Below are positions 1 to 12,555 of a DNA stretch of 60,000 nucleotides, one piece after another; position 1 is the stretch's first letter, and each line of letters opens with the position of its first letter. The translations under genes were made by a program, and so were the position numbers. The notes below the pieces were generated by a model. The model worked only from the letters and a program-made list of their open reading frames with translations. It did not search any database and had not been told where the DNA came from. Origin of the DNA: Owenia fusiformis (taxonomy: Eukaryota; Annelida; Polychaeta; Sabellida; Oweniidae); assembly GCA_903813345.2 (NCBI GenBank), contig CAIIXF020000009.1:7870030-7930029 (forward strand), given 5' to 3'.

Positions 1-640
1 TTTCTATCAAATGGAGATGAAAAGGAGGAGGGAAGTTAGCGCAACAGATTTTGGACAGTCATATGTTTTATTTTGCCCATTTCCTGGGGATTTAAACAGG
101 TGCATATGTTAGGCGAATGCATTACCTCCAGGAAAATCACCTCTAGAGATGATAAAATAATTTCGACTTTGAGACAGGGTAGATGCAAACAACCCGCCCA
201 CATGTTTTTTCTGAAATGTTTTCCTGATTTTCAACCCCTTCCATCCGTGTTTTTTAATTTTTCTTGCATCAATATGTTGCGTTTTGACACACAGTTAATC
301 CCTTAAAAGGAATAAATGATTCCTTAAAGATAAAGTGGAAAACAATATTTCCCATGTTATTTTCCCATAGGAAAAATCATTGCTTTCAGCTAAGTTTGGT
401 CACCCATAATGGTTATCTTTAAAAGCCCAGAAGGAATCACTTATTCATTTAAAGTGGTTACCTATGTGTCAAAATGCAACATATTGATGCAAGAAAAATT
501 AAGCAAGTGATTTTTGTTTAAATCCTCAGAAAATGGCCAAAATCCAACATATGACTGTCCAAAATCTGTTGCGCTAATTTCCCTCCTCCTTTGAACATTG
601 AAACAAATGAAAAACTGATTGAAATCACTGCTCACTATAC
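1..640. repeat. Fold-back element, left end cut by the window
   Basis: Two arms in opposite orientation surround a centre near 380. The stretch 20-110 reappears inverted at about 515-595 (shared block around GCGCAACAGATTTTGGACAG). The stretch 255-300 reappears inverted at 466-502 (shared GCATCAATATGTTGCGTTTTG with few mismatches), and 303-333 pairs with 412-455. No coding capacity is seen. The outer left end lies before base 1, so no target duplication can be tested. It is most likely a non-autonomous fold-back DNA transposon. Confidence 0.75.
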
Positions 641-1440
641 TTTTCAAGCTATACAAAGTCTGGGACAGGGTAGTTTTTAATATCTGATTTTGATACCATC
701 ACTTGGTACTGGGGAACGAGCAAACCAAAAAACAACAAAAAAGAAAAGATTTTAGATTTTTTTTGATTTTTAGAAATAAATGTGAAGTATATAAAAAAAT
801 ATATGAGCCATTAATTTTAAACTTTGAAATGTTAAAATACCCCATCTTGATTCACAAGATTTCAATTGTTCCTACCTAGTCTCAGTGGAAAGCGATAATG
901 AAAATATCCCACACATATTATGTTAAAAATAGGGACAATACCCCGGGGACAATACACTAGATGCAAGTAGAAACCATCTTGATTTTATGTCAATAAATAT
1001 TCATTTAGTCAAAGTGATATCATAGTAGCCTGGACAGAATTGTTCAAGGGTCACTTTTTCTTGAATAACTTTTTTAATTTTCAGTATTATCAAAATCTGA
1101 TTACACATTTGAAAACTAAAGTGAAATTCTGACATTCAAAAATTATTGAAAGAACATCTCTTAATCTATTGATATTATAGGCATTCTTAGTATATGTGAC
1201 GCAAATACATAATTCATCATTTTGCCTAAATTTGTTCCAAATGACGACATACTTCGTGAATTTGAATGTTCAGTTGAAAGTTAACATTCAAAGATTGTCA
1301 TTACACTAAGTTTTGAAATGCCTGTAACTTTTTACCATTTGTGAGTTGAACCATCATACTTGGTAAATCAATGTAATATTTGGATAAGCTTTAAAATGAT
1401 ATATGACACATACTATGGAGACATTAGTTTATGTCTGCCT

Positions 1441-1495
1441 AGGCGGGGGGGGGGGGGCATACTTTCGGGACACCCTATACTGTACACACAATGTA
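1441..1495. repeat. G-tract and possible transposon end
   Basis: A run of about 14 G is followed by CTTTCGGGACACCCTATACTG next to TA, which looks like the end of a mariner-type element. No partner end was found nearby, so the element is a fragment or only a resemblance. Confidence 0.3.
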
Positions 1496-2608
1496 TGAAG
1501 TGTACCTGTATACATACAAGTCAATTCAAAACAGAAGGTTTTAAATGCAGTCATTACCACTTGGTGAAATCGATAAAATAATATATAAAACGATGTTTTA
1601 TTTTCGAATATTTGTGTAAAAATATGCGTAATAATACAGTATTTCCATTCAGTATTGTAATTATTATATTATATTATGTAGGAAAAAATATAATCAGCAT
1701 AATATACTATATTATATAGAGATTAATATAATATAATTAGAAATAAGTGAGATCCAAATATATAATTTGTACATATATACATTTACCAAATCCGATTATC
1801 TCAATAAGAAAATGTAGCAGGATGTTTTATTCCCCGCATAATATTCTTTTTTAGAATTATTTGCGCCAATTTATATTTATTCTGTCTTTCTAAAATATTA
1901 TTTGGTCATATTTATCAATCCAAACTGATGATTGCAGTGTATTTAGATTTTTTTCTATTCTAAAAAATATTATTTTCTAATATTTTCCAATCTAAGCAGA
2001 ATATATCAAATTACATTGTATTATTTGGGTTCTAAAAAATATTATACGCGACTATTCTCGTTCAACTTGATGTACAATCCATCTGGTTAATTACTTATAA
2101 TAACCAAACAAAACAAAGAATGCACAGCTTGGCAGTTAATAGGATCAACCGTTCTACTGGCCTTCTCATCTCTATTACTTACACAATGTCACACATATTT
2201 CATTTTGACTGTTCTATTTCTATTTGAAAAATATTTACAAATAAATGTTTAGAAGAAAGAAATTGAACTTGTTTTAAATTAATGTAAACATTGGAATAAA
2301 AATGTGAAAAGGTCATCAATTAAAAATCAAAAAATTAACTTTCCAATGAGTTAATTGATTCAATCCAAATTTTAAGACAATGTTAATCATAGAAAGAGGG
2401 ATTCTATACAATTAAACAAATATGATAAACCTAATTTGCAAATTATTATTTTTTGTGGAAAATAGGTCAATCTGCTCTAACAAACGGATTAACTCTAACA
2501 ATCGGATTTAAGTTATCAGTGATCATGAACAAAACTCATTTCATAGAAATTGAAAAAACTTAGGGATTAAAGTATTACTTATATTGCTCTGTCATCAATA
2601 CATGTATG

Positions 2609-2680
2609 TGAATGGTGAAAATCTGCATGATTTTGAAAGAATTGTTGACCAGGGGAGGGGATCGTTACGGACCTGTATAA
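2609..2680 (+). repeat. Fragment related to the 35.7 kb hAT-like element
   Basis: The block from GAATGGTGAAAATCTGCATG through the G-rich stretch matches 35845-35900 in the same orientation (shared GCATGATTTTGAAAGA followed by a G tract and TCG). The terminal CAGGCCCGTAGCCAGG motif is degraded here. Confidence 0.5.
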
Positions 2681-3784
2681 AATGCGTGATGTTTTTAGCT
2701 CAAATTTGAGCAGTTCTGTGTCAAGACTATTTTTGTGGTTGGCAGAGTGAATACGGGTGGTTGTTTGTGCCTGTGTAAGAGGGGTCCTTAAATGTCGTTT
2801 GTTGTTAACTTAATATGGCAGAGAAACAATGGAGTAAAAATGTGAGGAAACCCATTGATTAAAAATTAACTTTCCATTGAGTCAATCAATTTAATCCAAA
2901 TTTTAACACATACCAAAGCAGCAGTCTACGTGACTTCATAGACCTATGACATTTTAAATATCAACTTTCAACTAAACATTCAAATTCACAAAATAAGCCG
3001 GCATTTTTGAACAAATATTAGGCAAAATGGTGAATTATGTATTTGCGTCACTCATACTATGAATGCCTATTATATCAATAATTTAAGATGTTTTCTTAAA
3101 TATTTTTTTTGTATGTCAGAATTTTGCTAGAGTTTTCAAATTTGTAATCAGATGTTGATAATACTGAAAATTAAAAAAAATGACCTTTGAACAATTCTGT
3201 CCGGGCTAGATTCCCCATAGGTCACATGTGATAGAATCCCAAAAGTGCAATATCTTTTCTTGTGTCGGACAAATAATATTTTCTTTCACAGGACATGTTT
3301 TCATCTGTTTAACTATCAGATACATAAGGGTTATATAGGAATCGAATCGATCCACTTAAACTGATGAGTATCAAAGTTAAGGGAACTTTTTGGCATATAT
3401 GCCATGTTATCTGACCCTAATAAGCCACCTGGTGGTGGTGAAACCAATAACCTACTGGCATCTGGATGGTCGCGCCATTCATTTGACTTTGATGGCTCGA
3501 CTTACACGGAACTCATCTTTATGTTTTATTGATAATATCATTCGATGCATCATGCATCTGGGTAGATTTTCTGATAAAGAATTAGCCATCGTGTCTTGCA
3601 TCATCATTATATGAGACAATACATCAATTAATTATTTTTATTCTATCTATATTAATTTATCCATACACTCGTTAACACTTAAAACAGTTTTACACGTGTA
3701 CTCCCAAACGTGATAAAATGCTAAAAAGTACTATTTTGACACATTCCTAACAATAAATAAAATCATTCTAATACATAACGTAGG

Positions 3785-3790
3785 TTTATT
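3785..3790 (-). promoter_or_regulatory. Candidate polyadenylation signal of the unknown secreted gene
   Basis: AATAAA on the minus strand about 210 bp after the proposed stop codon at 4001. The motif is common in AT-rich DNA, so support is positional only. The DNA from 3210 to 4000 holds no other recognisable feature. Confidence 0.3.
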
Positions 3791-4000
3791 TTTATCAGGT
3801 GAACACATCGATCATGTTTTACAGGTATATTGATATATTGACCAGTACTCTCGGGTCATGATCTTTATGAGCTAAGTCGATAATAAAGGTGCAAGAATAT
3901 TCGTATCTTGACGATTATACTTGATCACGTATAAATCATACACTATCAACTGAGTAATATTCAGTATACAGGCTCCAATCATTAAGCACGCATGTCAAAT

Positions 4001-7000
4001 TCACGGAATTGGGAGTCGAAGGTACCCATGGATATTGGCATATTTCAAAATGTATGTTTTACCGTTAACAGTTCGTATATCATCATTGGCAAAGTACACT
4101 AAAATCAATCAAAATAAGGAATGAATTACAGCGAATGTTAATCAATGTTAAAGTTACGAGCTAATTTAAATTGCAACATTGATTAAACTCAACAAAAACA
4201 GTGTCTACCCACGTGACAACTACCCAAAGACCTCGTGATATTTTTATAAAATGTCACATACCATTTTGTAGTGACGAGACAGCGAATGGTGATGACGTCA
4301 TTACTGATTGATTTATTTATATTGATAATCAAGATGTCCCTGGAGATAACCTTTTGATCTGGATCCTGACTACTGGTTACTGCCAGTCGAGTTCATACAA
4401 TAAGAGTAACGAATGAGGGCATTGAGGTATTATTGTTCACATTTTGGACCTTCTTTGATGTGAATTCATAGGCTATTGGTAAAGAGCATTAGCATAGCAC
4501 ATCACATGGGTTCAGAGTACTACAGTGTGTCTCAAAAAATGTTACACTTACAAAAAGTTCAATATCTTTCATAATTTTGACTTTTAGCCTAAAATATACT
4601 TTAGATACCAAAGACAGATCTTTCTCGAATAATTTGACACCATCAGATTCAATATCTCTCCTTGATTGGCTCCACAGGACAGCTTTTAGTGTCCCATGGT
4701 AAAATCTGACTTGTGCCAACATCTAAGTGATTGGATGGACCAAATAAAAAAGCGGAACAGTTTCTTTTACATTTAACTTTTTTCTGAGTAGAAACTTGAC
4801 CTTTAACTGAGTCATTCTGTAATTCTCCTCTGTGTCTTACATATGATCATTGGGTCTATCCACATAAACATGTGGTTCCCTCAACAAGTTCTTCAAAGCA
4901 AATCTGAGGTACCCTTGCCCATGCGCACATGCATTGTAATATCACACTGATTCCATCAATTATTTTTGCAGAAGTTCATATAGGTCAGTTTGTGATGCCC
5001 AGCGCTTTCAGAGGCCCTTCAAAAAATCAAGGGTGTAAAGTGGGATGACCCTGGGGGCCAATCCATTTTGTAATTCAATGCTATCTTCTGATTTTCAAAG
5101 GCTTTTGCACCATCCTGTTGCCATCATACGGTAACAAAATTGAACACTCTGACAATGAAATCTTGTAATTCTATCCAGAAAAGAAACAACTGGATCATTG
5201 ATCATATCAAGATATCACTGTCCACAGCATTCACACCAAAAAAGAATTTATCACCACATATCCAACCACTGTGAAGTTGGCGCAAATCAGATTTCACATG
5301 CATCTATAAAATTTGTCCTGTGCAGTCAATCATGGACGGATTTTGAATCTGATGGTGTGGATTTATTCGAGAAAGTCTGGTTTTTGGTATCAAAGTATAT
5401 TTTAGGGGAAAAGTCAAAATCATGAAATCATGAACTTTTTGTAAGTGTTACATTTTTTGAGACACATTGTATACGAATGATGTATTAAGCTGGATACCAA
5501 TGTCAAAAGTTACCCGACTCTTTTTGTGATTATGAGTCTAAGAAAGCATTCTTGAGTTTCAAATTGATTTCTGTAATAACTTGAAACTATCTTCTAATTT
5601 ATTCCACAAGACAATATATAACTACTAAAGGGACATACAAGCAGGGACTTTAATTGCCAAAAAGTTGAGTATCAAAATGGATTGTTATCTACCATAGAAT
5701 GGTGTATTTACATACCATTTCCTTGTGATGAAACAGTGATTGGTGATGTTGACGTCACTGTTTCTGTGGTCTGTGCTGCAGTTGTGGCTCTAAGTTCATT
5801 CGGGTCACCTGGTATAAAAAAGCATTTCGACAGCTTAAATCACCATCCTCGAATCTGTTGATTTTTGATCAATTCCCTTAAGTTTGTTGATTTTTCGTGA
5901 GATTTTTAAAATTGATAATTTAGATGTGCCTGGAAAACCATGCCTCTTCTCCAGGTACAGTTTAAGATACATTGTAGCTAACTTGTAAACAAAAAACATC
6001 TGGAACTCAATGTTCAAACTGAGCTACTAGATCTTGACTATTGGTTACTGATGGTCAAGAGCATGGCCATGTTCAGTGGCGGATCTAGATATTAACAAAG
6101 GTGGTGGAGGGGCAAATTTCAAAAAAATGTTGGGACCCAAAAAACCAAATTCATATTCGGGCCCATATTTTAAAAAATAAAGGCCCATTTTTGATGAATT
6201 GGCCAAAAGGCATAAAGGCCAAATTATGCCCCAAAAGGCCCATTTTTTAGGCGCTACAAAATGCCCCCCCCCCCGATCCGCCACTGATGTTATATGCAGT
6301 TTGGGATTTATTTTTTGTGGATTCATATATTAGTCAAGAAGATAACCAATAGCACAGGGGTTCAGAGTACTAGATACGAATTTCTTATTTAACATAGCGA
6401 ATGTCCAACTAGCGTAGAATTTGTAGCAAAAATAGAGATCTACCGTAATTAGATTAATCGCATTTACTGTAATTCAGGAAAATAAAAAAAATGTGGATGA
6501 ATTATTAGAATCACCATGTGTTTAATGAGTTGATGCCAGGAGGGCGTGTTGATTACGAACATGTTGCCGACATTACCTACCTATATACAACACAGCCCAC
6601 ATGTGGAAATTCCGCATTGAATCCCAGACAAACGGTCCACTGACATCACCTACTAAGGCACCATCACAATTTGATCCACAAGAATAGATAACGGAAGACG
6701 CTGATCCTGACGTCCCTATAACTAAGCTTAGCGAGTTGGGGTTTTCAAAGCTCAGATAGTCACCCGTGTTTGTAGTCAACCAATCATCTGCTACGAGCGT
6801 ATACTGCAAAAATATTCATTATTGTTCAACTCGATGCTGTTTTAGGAGAAATGTATCATATATTCAGATCAATGACTTCAGAAAAGGGGTAGATAATCAT
6901 AAAAATGTCTCACAAAATACAATATGCAAAGATCGTGATGGCCTATAATATGAGATGCAGCTATTACCCCCACAACACGGGGAAACAGGCGATATACAAT

Positions 7001-9235
7001 AATTACTGTTCAAAAAGATGGCGGTGTATTTACGATATGAACGAAAATTACTGCCACCTTTACATTGATTTAAAACCTATATGGTTAGGTACTTCTTTAA
7101 TTTGTTTCCCGGCCAAGACTGGAGTTCCCACGGTTATGTTGTAACTACTACAGTGTACCCTTAAAAGTATCACGTGATAGTTCTATTTTATGAAGTACGT
7201 AGCTTCTATGTCCGGGGTTTTCCTAAAGGGATATATATTCCTTTATTCCTTGCTAAAAACATTTCTCTCCTGATATGGTGGATAAAACCATATTTGTTCC
7301 TTCCATATTTAGCAAAATGGGGGAGATGTTTTGAGATGGCCAACATTGATCATTCAGAAATATATTGTTTATTTAAGTGTGCTGCCATCTTTTACGATTT
7401 CACATAGGAAGTGATGTCATCGACAAATTTTGCGTATGCATCAGCACTGGTGATCCACTCGGAACATCAAAGGTACGATTTTTCCTTATTTCACACGTTG
7501 TAGGCAGAATTCCCACGACATTTTTAACACAAACATGTATCGGTATCATATGTTTAAGAAAATGTACATATTTGCGAACAAATAGTTCAGAAGACAACAG
7601 AATCGTCGATTTGATTCCCCACTTAAGTAACAGAAACGGTATTTCGAAAAACAGTAAAGATCTGCACTTTTAACCCAAACCGTTTCTGTAACTTAAGTGA
7701 GGAATTAAATCGACGATTCTGTTGTCTTAATTCTGAGCTAATTTTTCGCAAACATGTACATTGTCTAAAAGATATAATACTGATACACGTTTGTGAGAAA
7801 AAACGTCGTGAGGATTCTGCCTACAAAGCGTGAAATGAGGAAAAAAGAAAAATCGTACCTTCGACGTTCCGACATTTTGTTACAACCAGCGTAATCCAGC
7901 GGATCACCAGTGATTAGGTAAGGAGGTATTAAGAAGGACAAAACCAGCTGAATATTCTTTCTCAACGTTCTCCTTGATTTGATTTTTCAGATAATCTCTT
8001 TATTCTAACTTGACAAGCCCTACAAATATGTTTGCGCGGAAAGTAAGGATCTAGAAGTGATTTTGTGCAGCTTCCTTATACTGTTATAGGCAACAAAGTT
8101 AGAAACAAGGTTAGAAACTGAGAGAAGGCTGTGATATCTCAGGATGGGAATGAATGAGCACTACTGATCAATGTGACCATATGCAGGGTATATACAAAAT
8201 ATATGTTTTTTGTCACCATATCAAAAAAGAAATGATATGACAAGGAGTATCCCTTTAACTAACCGTTTCAATGACGTCTGTTTGAGATGGTTGGAAATGG
8301 AGGGAACGCATCAATTCCCAACTGCTGTTTCCTTGATCTCTCCAGATTTTGAAATCGACAGCTTGTAGAATCTTGAAGTAGGCCGAAATGGCAACTAGTG
8401 TGACATTTTCTCCCGGCACTATGCGATGTATGGGATGTGTATAATCCAAAAATACCTGATCATTGCCCGGAGTTGATGCCGGGAGCGTCCCAGAATCATT
8501 GAAAAGATCCGTCCTTGAATATTCATAATACCCTGAAAAGCATATTGCATAACGTAAATTGCGTTTCTAGTTAAATTGATTTTACGTAAAGGCCCATATG
8601 TACACACGTTGTCATCGAAAACGTTATCAGGCGTGGGGAGCATGCTATTTTTCATTCAAACACTAAGAAGATCTACAAACTATTTGTTAACTCATATATT
8701 TCGTTATACCTGGCAACCTTCACTTCTGTATGAAGTCCCATAACGATAAGAGTAAAAGCTATTAAAAACGGTTCCAGAGTACAAATGTATCATCTCTTTT
8801 TCTTAACTTTTTTAAAAATATGGAAAAGACGCAATACATCGAGATCTCGTGAACGCCTTCAGAGTTATGATGAAAACATGTAAAATATTATCAAGTCACA
8901 CATCGTACCATCAAAAAGTTAAAGATATAGTACGTTTTAGAGTGATATGATTGTCTAAATTAGTTATGTTTTCTATTCGCTTTATAATATCCAATGTGCA
9001 AGAAACCATTGCAATCCCACTTACGTATATAAATATATTAAAAAATTCATAGATACTAACTCATTGACACCCCCTCCCCTCTAGAATTTATATGTTTAAA
9101 TCTCATGATACTAACTCACTGACACCCCCTCCCCTCTAGAATTTTCCCTATTGAATTACCTGCGTATGTAACAGTACATTGGAGAACAGCAACGTATAAA
9201 TAGACAATCCAAAACGTTAACGTCAGCGATATCAT
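4001..9235 (-). CDS. Secreted protein of unknown family, six exons, 266 residues
   Basis: Proposed exons in order of translation: 9160-9235, 8264-8532, 6581-6803, 5716-5808, 4262-4303, 4001-4098. All junctions are GT-AG, phases agree, and the total of 801 nt ends in TGA. Exon 1 gives a hydrophobic signal peptide beginning MISLTLTFWIVYLYVAVLQC. Exons 2-3 encode about 165 residues rich in beta-type sequence with N-glycosylation sequons (NDS, NVT, NSS) and a CGSNC pair near the end; I do not recognise the fold. Exons 4 and 5 are Ser/Thr-rich linkers with the same intron phase (1-1), and exon 5 is a shortened duplicate of exon 4. The last exon is the least certain: an internal GTAAAA could also act as a donor. 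The protein is probably extracellular or cell-surface. It lies head-to-tail with the chitinase-like gene, 3.3 kb away. Exons 1-4 are well supported, exons 5-6 moderately. Confidence 0.62.
4523..5469. mobile_element. Tc1/mariner-like non-autonomous element, 947 bp
   Basis: The terminal inverted repeats are about 170 bp and start CAGTGTGTCTCAAAAAATGT. Both ends are flanked by TA (4521-4522, 5470-5471). No transposase frame is present. The duplicated copy of the surrounding DNA at 6365-6385 keeps the uninterrupted site, with TTCAGAGTAC, then TA, then nearby ATACGAAT, which supports insertion after the duplication. It sits between linker exons 4 and 5. Confidence 0.85.
6074..6286. mobile_element. 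213-bp hAT-like MITE
   Basis: Perfect 12-bp terminal repeats CAGTGGCGGATC and GATCCGCCACTG bound the element, with the direct repeat ATGTT on each side (6069-6073, 6287-6291). The interior is dominated by AAGGCCCAT-like repeats and a C tract. It lies in the intron between exons 3 and 4 of the unknown secreted gene. Confidence 0.8.
7445..7912. mobile_element. 468-bp fold-back element in intron 2 of the unknown gene
   Basis: Two arms of about 200 bp pair around a short centre near 7640-7677. Matching blocks include GTCGATTTGATTCCCCACTTA, AACGGT next to it, TGTAGGCAGAATTC and the ends CACTGGTGATCC and GGATCACCAGTG. The flanks ATCAG and ATTAG agree at four of five bases and may be a target duplication. 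No coding capacity is seen. The transcript would carry a very long hairpin here. Confidence 0.75.
9050..9159. repeat. Two tandem copies of a ~56-bp unit
   Basis: GATACTAACTCAxTGACACC followed by CCCTCCCCTCTAGAATTT occurs at 9053 and again at 9109. The second copy ends about ten bases before the exon 1 splice donor of the unknown secreted gene. Confidence 0.8.
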
Positions 9236-11429
9236 TTTAACGCGTTTCTTGTTTAGTCCTTGCAGCCAATCATACTGCTCCTACAACGTATAATATATAA
9301 CATAATATACAGGTATTATGCAGCAAAACCGTGTTCGTATATTAATTAGATTTATATCCGAATTATTAATTAGATTGTTAGGTTTTTTAGCGTTTGTGAA
9401 TTTATAACTTTTTGTATTACCATACTGTAGATTTCTAAGATTTCCCATTCAAAGTCCTACCTTGTGACATCCTGAAACTAATCTGAAGATATTTAAGATT
9501 TTTGTCTTATCTCATCTTTAGTTAGTTTGGTAACCCAGTGAACCCTGTATTAAATAGCAGATTCGATCTACTCTTTAAATAGATGCTTTTCCAATATATT
9601 ACAAATAGTGGGAAGTGTCCATTATTTTAAAACCGTGAGTATGTTTGCTTTCCACTATTCCGAGTGGTAAAAAACTTTAACCCCTTTTAATAAAATTACA
9701 TTGTTTTATTCAGATTTCTCTCAAATAATGAAACTAGGATAACAATAAAACTCGTACTTTCAAGAATCCAATACGCTGGATACGATCCAAGGTGCAAGGA
9801 ACAGCGAACAAATCAAAACCCACATGAAAATATAAATTCAAGGATATTTATGATGTATAATTTTCATGACCGGCTATTACCTAGAACCGGGACAACCCAT
9901 TTTACCCGTGTATTGTCTGAATTTGTCGCACAATGTTAAATCAATTAAAAGCGCATAAACACATAATTGCATTAAAGTAACATTGCCTAATACGATACTT
10001 TTCCAATATATGAATTATCACTTTATCATCATTTCGCACACTACTTCAAAATCACACTACTCGACGATAATTTGTCGAGCGGTATAATTTTCTTTCTAAA
10101 TCTAGGAAATTTCGACCATTTTTGCCCAAAATAAACACCAATGAATGGCCAGATATTATTTTGGTCATTATATGGCCATTTAAAAATTTCAAGATTTCGC
10201 TTTACAGTTAAGACAAATATCTCTATCTCATGTGTGATGAAGGTTAAACTAAAACAGACGACAATTTGCATATCCAGGTTGCTAAGAAACTACACGTAAT
10301 TAAGAGTTTCTCCAATTATTTTCATTATTGCAGGAATATCCTCACGATTATGAGTATATTATCTATATTATTACGATATGATCGTATATTACTAGGCTCA
10401 CCGAATGCAAATCATACATGATCTTTGAGTTGACTTTGTCATAAAATATAACAAAATGTCGGGAATCAATAAGATAAAGCTAAACACTAAACAGTTGTGT
10501 TAACTCAATTTGAAAAGAATAATTACATAATGTTAGGATTTAGACTATACAGTAAATTAGAAAAAGTTCAAGTTAAATTTATTCAAATTCAGAATATTAT
10601 ACATTACTTTTCAATATTTACATCCGAAACAAAAATACCAAATCCATTATTGATCAGATAAAAATATTGATATTAGAGGTACCTTTATGGTTTCACGGAC
10701 ACTTTAATCGGTTTAGAGATGTATCAGAAATAGTCGTTGACCAAATTGTAGTTAGAGCACCCTGGATGGTTTCTCATACACTTAAGAACTACTTAATTAC
10801 CTCCTGATGTCTGAATTACGATTCACTCGTTAACAAAAATATCCAATCCTCATCATGTATACCATGACTGCTTAGAGACCGCTGTGTTTGTGCATAAAAA
10901 CGTTCCGAAATGAGTTGTAATTGTCTTGGGAATTCGTAATAATAGCTGTACTTTCATTTCGTAACATAATATATAATTTTAACATAAAAATAGAGAAAAA
11001 TGCCCCTTTTAAACATAAACATGCATATTAATCGGAAATGTATTTTTTGGAAGCCCAGAGATTGATTGAAGACGGATATGAGAGCAATTACTATAACTCG
11101 TCAATGTATAGAGCTGAATATACGCGTACGATTACGTAAATACAATATTAATTGAGCAACGAATGTTAAGAGCATTACGTTATTTTTCTTAGATTGAATA
11201 TACCACTATATAGAGGGGAAAGTGCTAAATATAAAAAGGGGACAATTTTAATATTTTGAAAAAATATAAAATATCATTTTTATTATATATCTATTATTCC
11301 ATGGATGGATTTTGAAGAGGTAAACTATTTTCCGAGGTGACCTTTGACTCCAAATGAAGTTCACGAAAAAGCAATTATGTTTTGTTTTTATTTATTTTTG
11401 TTCAATTTTAACTTAATCTTTGTCTCGCC

Positions 11430-11468
11430 TACCCCCCCCCCCCCCCAGCACTGGTTACGCCCTTGGAG
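11430..11468. repeat. Solitary hAT-like terminus with C tract
   Basis: A run of about 15 C is followed by CACTGGTTACGCCCTTGG, which inverted reads like a hAT terminus (CAAGGGCGTAACCAG). No matching opposite end was found, so this is a remnant. Confidence 0.35.
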
Positions 11469-11573
11469 GTGAATGGGAAGTCAGAGTTCGTCTGTGTAGG
11501 CTAGCTAGGTCAGCTCAGGGGAGGATCGGTTGAAGTTGAATCCAGGATAAAGCTGGCCACATTCACAGATATA

Positions 11574-11725
11574 CTGTATACACTCCCCTCCATAAGTTTG
11601 GCAACCGAAATAATTATGATGATTTTTTAAAATCGCCAAATATAAACAGGCTTAAATATATAAATATTTTAAAAAATCATCATAATTATGTCGGTTGCCA
11701 AACTTATGGAGGGGAGTGTATACAG
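11574..11725. mobile_element. Palindromic Tc1/mariner MITE, 152 bp
   Basis: The two halves are almost perfectly inverted copies starting CTGTATACACTCCCCTCCAT, flanked by TA at 11572-11573 and 11726-11727. A further eroded copy of one terminus (CGGTTTCCAAACTTTTAGAG, then GGGAGTG) follows at 11731-11759, which suggests nested or tandem insertion. Confidence 0.85.
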
Positions 11726-12196
11726 TACAGTCCGGTTTCCAAACTTTTAGAGGGGAGTGAATTTATTTTGATGTTGGTGAATAACACTGTAAATTAATGG
11801 AAAATATGAAATTCATAATTTTTATTGGTCACAATCTTCCCAAATTACATGATATTTCCATTACATAATTTCAGATGATGTCGATAGATGTTTTATCTGA
11901 ATAAAAACGCCTTCAAAGTAGGCAGCACGACATATACCAACACGTTTTAGTTTAGTGTGTCACACCATTGATACTAATCGCACCCTCGTGTACTTGGCAA
12001 AAGTTTAACGTGAATACCGATACTGAAGTGATCTGATGATGGCCAATGTGTCTCTAACTAGCTCGTGAAAGTTGTAAACAGAAGGAATGATTGATTGCTT
12101 GTGAATTTTGTAAACGGAAAGAATGAATCATTTAGCGTACCAGTGGAGCTATAATCTCGCCGAAATAATGCATTCAATGATTGTTTCCATCGTACG

Positions 12197-12291
12197 TTCG
12201 ATATATCGTTGTATTTTCGATGTATCGTTGTACTTTCGATGTATCGTTGTACTTTCGATGTATCGTTGTACTTTCGATGTATCGTCGTACT
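12197..12291. repeat. 19-bp minisatellite, five units
   Basis: The unit TTCGATGTATCGTTGTACT repeats with 19-bp spacing (TCGAT at 12198, 12217, 12236, 12255, 12274), with slight drift in the first and last units. It lies in the 3' flank of the chitinase-like gene. Confidence 0.9.
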
Positions 12292-12555
12292 TCTTACAAG
12301 CTTACAATACAGAGAATTAAAGGAATGGTTCGTATTTTTTCAGAACATATTGGTTCTGGAAGCTGCAAATTGTTCTTAATTGAACCATTTGAAATCTTGA
12401 TGATTCATGTGATTTCAAATGGCTGCACGAATGACGTTATATTGGCATTTGATAATTAATCCGACTTATCGACTTTATAATGACACAGGATATATGTGGT
12501 ACTCAGCTACGTACTTCAAATTACCAATAAGACTAAGTATGTTTTTTTTAAAGTT

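Larger units (their letters stand above)
1028..3206. mobile_element. 2.2 kb element with ~280-bp terminal inverted repeats and TA flanks
   Basis: Bases 1028-1300 return in inverted orientation at about 2930-3206 with scattered mismatches. The outer ends read GCCTGGACAGAATTGTTCAA and its inverse, each flanked by TA (1026-1027 and 3207-3208), as expected for Tc1/mariner-type insertion. No transposase frame is visible. The interior is AT-rich (1620-2060), carries a direct repeat of about 85 bp (2290-2375 and 2825-2910) and a piece related to the hAT-like element at 35735. A non-autonomous or eroded element is the best reading. Confidence 0.7.
4262..6385. repeat. Tandem segmental duplication around linker exons 4 and 5
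   Basis: Copy A (4262-4522) and copy B (5716-6385) share the linker exon end with its GTATGT donor, an intronic block (TTGATAAT then AGATGT then CCTGGA), a second block (GATC, TGACTA, TTGGTTACTG) and a third ending TTCAGAGTACTA. Each copy was later hit by a different transposon. The duplication created the extra Ser/Thr exon. Confidence 0.7.
9236..12555. other. Intergenic stretch between the unknown gene and the chitinase-like gene
   Basis: No coding region was recognised. It holds the 5' flank of the unknown gene, a C-rich transposon end at 11430-11465, a palindromic mariner MITE at 11574-11725 and a 19-bp minisatellite at 12197-12291. The open frame at 10041-10271 has no recognisable domain and is probably chance. 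Confidence 0.6.
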
